Source: Branchiostoma floridae
Lineage: Eukaryota; Chordata; Leptocardii; Amphioxiformes; Branchiostomatidae
NCBI RefSeq assembly: GCF_000003815.2
Contig: NC_049995.1
Coordinates: 5,237,771 to 5,301,770, forward strand
Direction: 5' to 3'
DNA: 64,000 bases
Shown: positions 13,401 through 21,044 of the stretch, piece by piece
Layout: the number at the start of each line of letters is the position of its first letter
Numbering within the stretch: position 1 is the first letter of the stretch
Notes under the pieces: model-generated
Databases searched by the model: none
What the model saw: only the letters and a program-made list of their open reading frames with translations
What the model was told of the DNA's origin: nothing
Program-made: the position numbers and the translations under genes

Positions 13401-14855
13401 TTTTTAGCCCTATTGCAAGATTATTAAATATTATTTCAAAAACGTTTAGACATAATTCCGTTGTCTTCTTTTGGTGCAGGTTGAGAATTTCATCCTGCGC
13501 ATGGCGGCAGAGTTTCCCCTGCGGAAGGAGCAGCTGGTGTTCCTGATTAACAACTACGACATGATGCTGGGGGTCCTGATGGAGCGCACCAGCGAGGAGT
13601 CCAAGGAGACTGAGAGCTTCCAACAGCTGCTGCAAGCCAGAACACAGGTAGGAGACTCTCCAACAGTGGGTTTAAGCCAGAACGTATTTGTAAGACCTTC
13701 AGCAGTGGCTTTATTTGGAAGAACACAGGTAAGAGATCCCCAACAGTTACTTCTAGCCAAAACATATGTAAGAGACCTCCATCAATATCTTCATTTGCAA
13801 GAATGCAGGTGAGAGACCTCCAACAATAGCTTCTAGCCAGAATACAGGTATGATACCTCTTCAACAGTAGCTTTAAGCCAGAACACAGTTGAGAGACCAC
13901 CAACAGTAGCTTCATTAATGAGAACACAGGTAAGATACCTCCAACAGTAGCTTCATTATAAAGAACACAGGTAGGAGACCTCTAAGCTATAGTAGCTTTA
14001 AGCCAGAACATAGTTTTGAGACTCCAGCAGTAGCTTCATTAGAAAAAAACACAGGTAAGAGACCTCCAACAGTAGCTTTGAGTCTAAACACTGGTGTGAT
14101 ACCTAATTCAAAGTGTCAAAGAACCATGGAAACACATTCTTGAGGCCTTGGTTTTGAAGATAAGTGTTGATTTTGCCCACAGGAATTTGTAGAAGAGATT
14201 CTGGCGCCCCACTTCGGAGGCATGATAGCTTTCGTGAAGGAAACGGAGGGTCTCCTGGAGAGGGGGCAGACGGACCAAGTAAAGAACCAGGACGCACGCA
14301 TCACCAAGCTGGTCAGGGGGTTTGCTGTCAACTGGAAACAAGCCATCGATGTCATCAACCAAGAAGTCATGCGATCCTTCACCAACTTTAAAAATGGGAC
14401 ACAGATTTTACAGGTACAATGATTGGATAGACAGTCAAAGAAAATTTGATTTTAGTACAATTATCAATACATGATATGGTAATATGATATGCAAGGTGTT
14501 GTGTATAATTTTTTTGTCTAAGTGCTATAGTTTTATAAACTTAGAGTAACTGCACTATTATAAAGAATACTGGTACTGTTATGTCATCTTATTTACTGAC
14601 ATTTACTACACTGCTAGTACTATTATTGAAATGCAACCTTCAATTTTCTAAAGCTGCATTACTGAAAAGGCAAATTTGTTGACCTTGTCTGCGACCTTGT
14701 CCCTGCAGGTGACCTTGACTCAGCTGATCCAGTACTACCACCGGTTCCAGAAGGTCCTGTCCCAGGCACCCTTCAAGGGTCTGCAGGTCCGCGGCGAGCT
14801 CATTAACATACACCATGTCATGGTGGAGGTCAAGAAGAACAAACCAACCTTCTGA
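7211..14855 (+). CDS. VPS52: VPS52, GARP/EARP tethering complex subunit (gene span, 10 coding exons)
   Basis: Joined exons: 7211-7411, 8244-8357, 8791-8976, 10043-10171, 10750-10905, 11617-11748, 12272-12991, 13480-13647, 14183-14413, 14709-14855. Every exon is a whole number of codons, so all introns are phase 0; all use GT-AG and the frame stays open to TGA. The product is 717 residues from ATG 7241, or 727 from ATG 7211, close to vertebrate VPS52. Diagnostic segments include SDEFILDEVD, EDELVKEALKTGVDLRHYS, DKDDLMGVEDTAKKGFFSKP, RPHYITRRYAEFSSAL, KEQLVFLINNYDMMLGVLME and ELINIHH near the end. In the family, VPS52 with VPS51, VPS53 and VPS54 (GARP) or VPS50 (EARP) tethers endosome-derived vesicles at the trans-Golgi or recycling endosomes; the N-terminal part is coiled coil. 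Tandem copies of splice junctions lie beside exons 3 and 8. Identification is very secure; the exact start is less so. Confidence 0.96.
7238..7248 (+). promoter_or_regulatory. YY1-like motif over the VPS52 start codon
   Basis: AAGATGGCGG at the preferred ATG matches the YY1 consensus that commonly overlaps translation starts of housekeeping genes in animals. The sequence match is direct; the regulatory role is inferred. Confidence 0.4.
7779..7925 (+). repeat. Dispersed CCAGCTGC-GCCGCGCCG repeat, copy 1
   Basis: GTAATATAACCAGCTGCAGC, CGAAGCTGGTGTGTTACGCC, then CAGATACTGATACAG. The first 22 bp (GGTGTAATATAACCAGCGAT) are tandemly tripled at 7779-7837. It lies in VPS52 intron 1. Confidence 0.65.
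8244..8357 (+). CDS. VPS52: VPS52 coding exon 2
   Basis: Thirty-eight codons, residues 58-95, starting ENLEDELVKEALKTGVDLRH, the most conserved N-terminal block of VPS52. The acceptor is TTTTTTTGTGTGTAG and the donor is CAG|GTAAGA. Confidence 0.95.
8636..8695 (+). repeat. Duplicate of VPS52 exon 3 acceptor and first 45 bp
   Basis: TTTATTTGTACCCAG and the 45 bp after it recur 140 bp downstream as the true exon start at 8791. Two differences from the real exon are visible (AAC to AGC, CAT to CAC). Homology stops after CAACCAG, and using this acceptor would read into intron and shift the frame. Confidence 0.92.
8791..8976 (+). CDS. VPS52: VPS52 coding exon 3
   Basis: Sixty-two codons, residues 96-157, beginning DYIKEAHNIASLHNQITACD; a predicted coiled-coil stretch with ERMEQML and SSISSEIQSLQ. 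The acceptor is TTTGTACCCAG. Both ends of this exon are duplicated in the flanking introns: the first 45 bp at 8651-8695, the donor 14 times at 8977-9326, and the last ~90 bp at 9336-9427. The acceptor at 8790 is chosen because the upstream copy runs out of homology and would break the frame. Confidence 0.95.
8977..9326 (+). repeat. 14 x 25-bp minisatellite carrying the VPS52 exon 3 donor
   Basis: The unit starts GTAAGACTGGAGAATAGAC and ends ACAG, so every unit boundary reads CAG|GTAAGA, identical to the true donor at 8976/8977. Fourteen near-perfect units (one base change near 9291). Reading on from the exon meets a stop at 9016-9018, so only the first donor gives the normal protein. Confidence 0.95.
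9334..9436 (+). repeat. Duplicate of the 3' part of VPS52 exon 3 plus donor
   Basis: From GGTTCCAGACAGACCTGAGC onward this repeats the last ~90 bp of exon 3 and the first ~10 bp of the intron. The final CAG codon has become TAG, so the copy would end the frame. It lies just after the donor minisatellite. Confidence 0.92.
9463..9838. mobile_element. Possible hAT-like non-autonomous element in VPS52 intron 3
   Basis: The left end AGGGTCGGACAAGT and the right end ACTTGCCCGGACACTC are roughly inverted copies, and ACTTGCCC recurs inside. I see no clear target-site duplication. Confidence 0.4.
9864..10000 (+). mobile_element. tRNA-derived SINE fragment
   Basis: A tRNA-like head has a box-B match (GGGTTCAAACC), followed by GCCAGGTCATTCCAAAGAC, the body start also seen at 29745 and 37230. 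The 3' part is truncated. It lies in VPS52 intron 3. Confidence 0.6.
10043..10171 (+). CDS. VPS52: VPS52 coding exon 4
   Basis: Forty-three codons, residues 158-200, starting AVRGELSQFVDELVVPEVMV and containing VTQRQFLEQLHELNHK. The acceptor is CTCCCACAG and the donor is AAG|GTCAGG. Confidence 0.94.
10750..10905 (+). CDS. VPS52: VPS52 coding exon 5
   Basis: Fifty-two codons, residues 201-252, containing KAITKIREFLLQKIYQFRKP followed by MTNYQ, a strongly conserved VPS52 block. The acceptor is a T-run plus AG; the donor is CAG|GTCAGT. Confidence 0.95.
11617..11748 (+). CDS. VPS52: VPS52 coding exon 6
   Basis: Forty-four codons, residues 253-296: VPQNAMLKFRFFYEFLLANE, then RDEYIDTMSKMYYSYFK. 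The acceptor is TGTTTTGCAG; the donor is AAG|GTATTA. Confidence 0.95.
12272..12991 (+). CDS. VPS52: VPS52 coding exon 7 (large central exon)
   Basis: A single uninterrupted exon of 240 codons, residues 297-536, one third of the protein. It holds DKDDLMGVEDTAKKGFFSKP, the TIFTLGNRG and ELEAPIIVPH segments, and RPHYITRRYAEFSSALISLN. The acceptor is CTTGTATCCCAG; the donor is GAG|GTAGAT. Conservation to vertebrate VPS52 is high over its whole length. Confidence 0.96.
13242..13410 (+). repeat. Two decoy copies of VPS52 exon 8 acceptor
   Basis: Copy A has its AG at 13249-13250 followed by GTTGAAAATTTCATTCTGTG, which still reads VENFIL. Copy B has its AG at 13354-13355 followed by GTCAAAAATTTCATCTAG, with an in-frame stop. 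Spacing to the true acceptor (13478-13479) is 105 and 124 bp. Each copy is followed by a shared TGTTGTCTGTT segment not present in the exon. An older, weaker copy may start near 13109. Confidence 0.82.
13480..13647 (+). CDS. VPS52: VPS52 coding exon 8
   Basis: Fifty-six codons, residues 537-592: VENFILRMAAEFPLRKEQLV, then FLINNYDMMLGVLMERTSEE and ESFQQLLQARTQ. Degenerate copies of the acceptor plus exon start lie upstream (13250 and 13355), and a decaying tandem array of the exon end plus donor lies downstream (13648-14105). The frame stays open past the donor to 13812, so a later donor copy could be used. Confidence 0.94.
13612..14105 (+). repeat. Degenerate ~42-bp array of VPS52 exon 8 end plus donor
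   Basis: Units follow the pattern CTCCAACAGTAGCTT, then GCCAGAACACAG, then GTAAGAGAC, derived from the last codons of exon 8 and its donor at 13647/13648. About eleven units; intact donor-like sites include 13728/13729 (CAG|GTAAGA), one near 13808 (CAG|GTGAGA), and further ones near 13848, 13930, 13970 and 14055. Confidence 0.85.
14183..14413 (+). CDS. VPS52: VPS52 coding exon 9
   Basis: Seventy-seven codons, residues 593-669: EFVEEILAPHFGGMIAFVKE, LLERGQTDQ, and near the end VMRSFTNFKNGTQILQ. The acceptor is TTTTGCCCACAG; the donor is CAG|GTACAA. Confidence 0.95.
14709..14855 (+). CDS. VPS52: VPS52 coding exon 10 (terminal)
   Basis: Forty-eight codons plus TGA at 14853-14855. Contains TLTQLIQYYHRFQKVLSQAP, then ELINIHHVMVEVKKNKPTF at the C-terminus, matching the usual VPS52 end. 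The acceptor is GTCCCTGCAG. Confidence 0.95.
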   Translation: MTLTQLIQYYHRFQKVLSQAPFKGLQVRGELINIHHVMVEVKKNKPTF

Positions 14856-16185
14856 AGCACCCCCCTCCCCCTAAATTGTTCTTTTACACAGAGCCTTGTC
14901 TGCAGCCTATACTGTATACAATATACCTTTCACCATTTCTCCTAAATGTTGTGATATACAAATGTAGCAGACATTAGTATTAAAGGTAGAGACTTACATG
15001 TAACTGTTATACCAATGAAGAAGGTACAACTATAAGGTACATACAAGATGCTCAATATCTGACGTTGACAGTTCTTTATTACTACTAATAGTAATTCTAA
15101 TATGAGTTCTACTTTAGCTCAAATCCAGAACTGAGATTTCTACCTTGTATTTGCATATATCATTGTTTCTTGTTTTGTTTTAGATAGACTAGTTTTCCAG
15201 ACCTTTTTCAAAGTTCTTGTAAATTTTGCTTCAACCCTCCATTCTCTTGTTATGTCTCTATCCTTTGCCTCTATGTCTTTTTTTCTATCAGACAGACATA
15301 TAAGTCTGTTAGTATCTCTGCTTGGATACTTTCCATAGTACATTGTCCCTTGTAAAGTTTTGCATATTTAAGTTCAAGTACATATCCTGGAGGACAGATA
15401 TGTTCACAGTTATCTTTGAAATTTATTGTAGATGTTTGAAAAATTCTGTTTAATGTAGAAGTGTAAAATGAAAAAAAATCTAGTGCAATATTGTGGAAAG
15501 TTGCAACATGTTGCTGTCTGTTCCTGTCCTTGGTGCTGATTGGCTAATCAGATTGGTTCTGTTCCTGTTCTTGGTGCTGATTGGTCAATTAGACTAGTTC
15601 TCTACCTGTCCTTGGTGCTGATAGGTCAATCAAAGGGTTTTTAAGAATCTCCTAGACTTAGATAATAAGGCAGTAATGAATTGAATAACATCTGACATAT
15701 CCTCTTCCCTCTTAACAGCCATTATGCAATAAATATTTTGTGCTTTAAAGCTACTGGCAAGAATTAGCATAGTTATTTGCGGCAGCTTGTACTAATTCTG
15801 GTTCATGATAAGCAAAATAAATAATAAAACTGTGTTATTGGAAAAGTACAATCTACATTCTGTTTTAAACCAGGAGTAATTAGTATAACATGATCATGAT
15901 GCAGTTTAAATTGATACCTTAGAATTCCTACCAGTAGACATTTCTTTCTGTATGCACTTGTTGTTTTTAAACTTTTGTGCAAGGATCTCTTGGAGCAGTC
16001 TGTGTGAACAAGGAAAACATTGATTACATTACATTTATAATTGAAGAAATTTTGGTGTAATGTCTGCAAGTGAAATTCTTTCTCATATTGAGAGGATATT
16101 GTAGCAGAATACTTCATGAAAGAAATATTGAATCAAATATTGCCCAATAAAGATGACATTGTAAATATCTAAGAAAATAAAACAT
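14856..16185 (+). other. VPS52 3' UTR and polyadenylation signals
   Basis: No coding continues after the VPS52 stop. AATAAA hexamers occur at 15728-15733 and 16146-16151 with A-rich sequence after the second, so the transcript probably ends near 15750 or 16170-16200. The stretch contains the 47-bp triplication at 15524-15640. Confidence 0.5.
15524..15640. repeat. 47-bp tandem repeat, about 2.5 copies
   Basis: The phrase CCTTGGTGCTGATTGG with TCAAT or AATCAG follows three times at roughly 47-50 bp spacing. It lies in the probable VPS52 3' UTR. A related CCTGGTGCTGAT occurs once at 51877. Confidence 0.6.
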
Positions 16186-16338
16186 CTAAATAAAATATAT
16201 CGTTTGCTTGTATGTCATACGTGTTAAACTGCCTCATAGCGTAACTGTAATGTTGTATAAACCTGGTGTGTTCATCGTACAACAAGCTGCTAATCCAGAC
16301 AGATTTAAGTCATCCTGCTCTTTTTGATAGGTACAGTG

Positions 16339-18174
16339 TAGGGGTGGGTATCGGTACGGTGTTCCTGTACAAAACCGTTTTTTCTCATTGGACCCGTCCA
16401 GAAAAAACGGACCTGAAAAAAATCGGTGGACCGGATGTTGGGCCTAATGGAAAATGAACAGGTCATCTGATCAGACATTCACACGTTTTGGGGCTTACCA
16501 GTCGAGGAAAATAACACGAGTGAAGTAGATTAGAGTCTATAGTCATTTCTACCAAGTTTTACAGTCAATCATACAAAGGCAGTTAGCCTTGTAGGATTTC
16601 AAGACAGATCCAGCTGGAGATGTACACTGTCCAGGCAGCTAAAATCAGGAGAAACCAGACTGATGCGCATGGCAGAAGAAAAGCAGATCCTGCAAAAAGA
16701 GCTGTGCAACAGACCTGAGTCAGCTTACAGATGTGCCCTATGTGGCAGAGACTGTCATTCTCACATAGGACTGTTTAGCCACAGTCGATGCTGTAGGGCT
16801 GATATCAATTAGGATTTTACCATGGTCAATATTGACCGAAGGAGGCCATAATGGGAGTTGAATATTCTACAAAACAGATGTCTTTTTAACGAAATGAACC
16901 ATTGTTTTGAGTATCGTCCATTCACAAGTTATCAAATACTGAATAGGGTTCAGGTCCGGACCTGATCCTCTGGACCTGAACCGGACCTGAATTTTCTGTA
17001 CCGGTGTGACAGCGTTCTCGCCCCCCAGTGATCTCGCCCCCCCGGGGGCGAAATCACTAGCGATCTCGCCCCCCCCCCGGGGCGAAATCACTAGCGATCT
17101 CGCCCTCCCCGGCTAGTGATCTCGCCCCCCTACCTCGCCCCCCTTTAGCGATTTCGCCCCCCCCCCAAAAACGGGTTTACATGACATTTTAGAAGTTGAT
17201 TGGTATAAATCACAAAATGTAGTTTCAGAATGATATAAGTACACGAGTTTGATACATAACTCCATTCATAGTATCAATATTAACGTAATTACATGGTAAT
17301 AAGATAGTTGAACTTGTTTCAGACAAGGAGGGTTTGGTCCCTTGTATTCCCATTATTGCATATACCTGAGTCTTGACATAAGATGTATTTCATTGTATTC
17401 ACCTGTCCTCAAGCAACCTATATATCTCCAATATGAAGTCTCTACAATGAAGTGACCACAAAAGAACTATGTAATGTCTTTATTAATTATGCAAATATTA
17501 GGTATTAATTAGAATAACGCACATTTTGGTATATGCACCTGGCCAAGGGATATCTCCACCTCCAACATGATTGTCTTTTCTAGTATTTAGGAACTGATGC
17601 ATCTACCCGTGTTTCTTAAGACAGGTACTTTACCAGTGTTTGTGTAGCATTTAGCAACAGCTATATCAACTTGCGTGTAGATAGTGTTTATAATGAGAAA
17701 CTATTATTCACGGTTGTTTTTGTTAGTGCTTTGGAAATGTTTCCAGCACAAGAAAGAAAACACTGTGACAAATTGAAAACATATAGCTGACGTATTCCGT
17801 ACCATAGACGGTGTTGATTTATACGTTCGCAGTAGCACTGTTTTATGCCACCTCAGCTGCAAAAATTGTCTTTTTTTCATTTCAATGTCATGTTTGCACC
17901 GAACAATATAATATTGACTTTCGAGGTATGACATCTTACGGTACGGTAATAAGGTGCCATATAGGTACCAGGTAACACACCATATACGTTACTCCCCAGG
18001 TGCAGTATAGTACCAGGTAGCGCACCTGTAATATGTAGTAGCCAGCTGCTCTGGGAGGGGGGGGGGGCGAAAACGCTAAAGGGGGGCTAAAACGCTAGTG
18101 ATCTCGCCCCCCGGGGGGGCGAGATCGCCGGGGGGGGGGGGGCGAGATCGCTGTCACACCGGTACCCACCCCTA
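16339..18174. mobile_element. hAT-like MITE interrupted by another element
   Basis: TAGGGGTGGGTATCGGTAC at the left and GGTACCCACCCCTA at the right are inverted ends of the same family as 47270-47561, which has a clean 8-bp duplication. The internal GGACCTGATCCTCTGGACC is also shared with that copy. Its right end is split by the insertion 17006-18157. Confidence 0.75.
17006..18157. mobile_element. MITE with C/G-tract ends, nested in the hAT-like element
   Basis: Ends GTGACAGCG...CGCTGTCAC, flanked by ACCGGT on both sides (17000-17005, 18158-18163), which would rejoin to the uninterrupted host end GTACCGGTAC. Next to each end are repeated blocks of the form GCGATCTCGCCCCCC or the inverse, with runs of 7-14 C or G. 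The middle (17165-18050) is AT-rich and has no coding I recognise. Confidence 0.8.
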
Positions 18175-18249
18175 GTGTATTGCATTCTTTTATGTGCTCT
18201 CCTTGAGTACACAACCGCCATTGATGTCCCATCTGAGAGTACCAATGCT

Positions 18250-18488
18250 ATGTAAATGCATTTAAGCTCGTAGGGGATTTAATTTCGTGGTAGCCGGAAA
18301 AATTGAATTACTGTAAATGCAGAAATTTTTGCCGTGGTTTTAAGTTTGCGGTAGCACCATGCACTGTAGTTGCTTACTGCCATGGGAAAATGTTTGCGAT
18401 GGTCTTAAGTTCACAGTGAATTGACAACGTGAAACCATGAACATAAAACCACCGCAAAAATTTCTGCATTTACAGTAATTCAATTTTT
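18250..18488. mobile_element. Palindromic CGCGGT family MITE, copy 2 (composite)
   Basis: Starts TATGTAAATGCATTTAAG. It holds a second, complete copy of the family ends: AATTACTGTAAATGCAGAAA near 18303 is the inverse of TTTCTGCATTTACAGTAATT near 18461. It looks like one element inserted in another, or a tandem of two. Confidence 0.65.
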
Positions 18489-18489
18489 A

Positions 18490-20390
18490 CGTCTGCCTCT
18501 CTTCACATCACAAAGGAATGATATGTTGGGACAAGATACAGAAAAAGATTAAAAGGCATTGCTGAAGAATATGACTTTAATGACAAACCCAAGGAAAAGA
18601 CATTCAAAATACAACAACCATAATTCCTTATACTACATGTATACAAATTATGACCACATCTTTAAGTTCTATAAGTTGTTTCTGGAAGGTTAAAAGAACT
18701 GTAAAAGAATCTCTTTACCAAACTATTGTTTGATACAAATAAAGTCTCTTACTTAAAGTCTCCTTCTTTAGTTTGGTTAAGCAACTGTAATTGCAGCATC
18801 ATAAATGTATTATTTTACCACCATCCATGTTAAAAACCTACAGAATCTGATATTCTTATATAATAAGTTATAATATACAAATAATAACTCCAGTAAACAA
18901 CTATTGGCTCCATTTAAGGAAGAAATTTTACATCAGACATTCTAATTCTAAAGTACTGTTAACTTTGGTCCCAAAGGTATACAGTATGCATTAAATTGGC
19001 ATAGCAAAAAACATTATAATGATAACATTAACCCCCCAAGTGCCAAGGACCTGAGAGGAAAGTAGTCTAGGGAAAATGTTTTGTACTAGCAATTCTATTT
19101 ACTTAATATACGTTTACAGCTAATTCCAGACTATATACAGCTACCAATGACTGTAACCATTTCCACAAAGTTTAGTAATATAATCTTGAATACACACTGT
19201 ACAAGCACTTCTGTGTAAAACACATAGTTTACAATATTCTTCAACAAATTTACACTCTTGGTCCCATTAACACTTACTGCAGCTTCAGTAGAATTAACCA
19301 GTACAAAAGAAAGTGCAGGTCCTTTGATTTGATACGTTCACTTCACTGTTTGTTAAAGTTAGCAAGAGCAGTTCAGTTCAAACCAATAAAATTAGTTGGT
19401 TCTCGTAAGATTAAAAGGAAAAGTCTTAAAAGAATGATCACATGCAAGTTATCCTCACTACCTTTTTTTATCGTCAGCTCCTTCCAAAATTTGTTCGATT
19501 GTTCAATTTTTCTAAATGTCCAACAACTGAAGGAAGGAATCATAGTCCAATGCAATATAAAGTATATCTGTCATGATATATCCTTGTTTTTTTTTTCATT
19601 TCAACATTTGTTTTGATAAGTCCTTAATCTTTCTGCCATTTTATGTGGATCATTTCCCTGTTAGTTCTGGCAAATTTGATTTAAAAAATTGTTATTAGAT
19701 CTCCAGCAATTGTACCATGTAAGCAGATTTACAACTTACAAGTACTGGAAAGTTTCAAATTGTACTGTACTATATTCCTGCAAATCCATACATGGCCCCT
19801 AGGGGGCACTGGTGAGTTGGAAACACTTTTGTTGTTGGTGTGTGTGTATGTCTCACTCCCTAGTTAAAAAGGGACTAACAATTGTTATTAACAATTAACA
19901 ATATTAACAATCCAATATAACAATTGATTGTCTACAAAGACGAAAAGTATAATAAATAATGTCAACCTAGTAAAGTGCATGGGTTGGAAATTTATACAGC
20001 ATGCAAACTACAGTCAAGTTCAACCTAGGAGATAAAACCTCCTTGGTTCAACAGACTAAATAGCAAATTTGCATTAAGGTACATGACTTTTGTGCGGGTT
20101 GTGGTACATTCTAGCGATCCGTATCAGAATTGCCAGATTCACCAAAAAAGGCTGTATTCTTTATAAATATCATAATCATAATGTAATTAAGAACTATTCC
20201 CATCTGACACCATTTCAAACAATTACTAGGAATTTAACAATTTTACATTACAACACAAGATATGTTACCTTCACTATATTGCACATTGGGATTGACACAA
20301 TACCCACTAACTTTACCCACTCATAAACAAAAAAATATTTAAATTGAGCTAAATTGTTTGCAGTGAATGGCAGAGTTTTCTCCTTGTCAT
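18490..20390. other. Intergenic stretch between VPS52 and sulfatase 3' ends
   Basis: The two genes converge here. AT-rich, with no exon, RNA gene or clear repeat seen. Confidence 0.5.
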
Positions 20391-20414
20391 TTCATGTGTA
20401 GTGCATTTTACACT

Positions 20415-20420
20415 TTTATT
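20415..20420 (-). terminator. Polyadenylation signal of the sulfatase gene
   Basis: AATAAA on the minus strand, about 265 nt after the stop codon; the first such hexamer I find downstream, so the 3' end is probably near 20395-20405. Confidence 0.45.
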
Positions 20421-20685
20421 TCAGAAAGCATTAATTTAACAAATCCAGGTACATTTGTAATACTAACCCTAGAACAGTGTCACCATAACACTATATGTAA
20501 AAGCTTGTTTGGATGACTTGCAGTGTTAATGCATAGGACCCTATTTGTTTTGTCTAAAACATGTGAAATAGGCCCCAAAACACGTTTTATAGTGTTTTAC
20601 AGCTTATAACAGATTTTCAGATGTCATTGTCCCATGATTTTTGTTGACGGACTGTTCTACAGTTGTACGTTAAGTGCGGCAGTCT

Positions 20686-21044
20686 TCAAGAGCGCGCTCC
20701 TCTCGTCTCCTCCTGACATGAACAATACGGTAGGTTACAGCACTGCTGCAGCCACGGTACAAACATCAACTTCAACGGCGCAAACTGGTTTGGCGCCGGA
20801 CTAACGGACCTCCTGTGTGCGTCTACGCCACTTTTGATGCTTCTGACGATGTCTTGGTATTTTTTGTCGGAGGAAATTTCGATGAGGTTGTCCTCGGTGG
20901 GGTCCTGAGCGATGTCATACAGTAGTGGAGGATCGTGGTGAGTGACGTAACCGTCGTAACAGTAGCAGACCAGGGTGTCGAAGCACCCCATGGTCCCTGG
21001 GGTCCAGTTAGGCGTGGTGAAGTGAACCTTCCAAGTACTGTTAC
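20686..21044 (-). CDS. Sulfatase last exon
   Basis: Encodes [20 protein letters not shown], then [20 protein letters not shown] and [14 protein letters not shown]; stop TGA at 20688-20686. The [10 protein letters not shown](Y/F)D and PWLQ-CC segments are diagnostic of the STS/ARS cluster. The acceptor is GATACAG|GTAACAG. The acceptor and first ~40 bp are repeated five times in the preceding intron. Confidence 0.95.
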
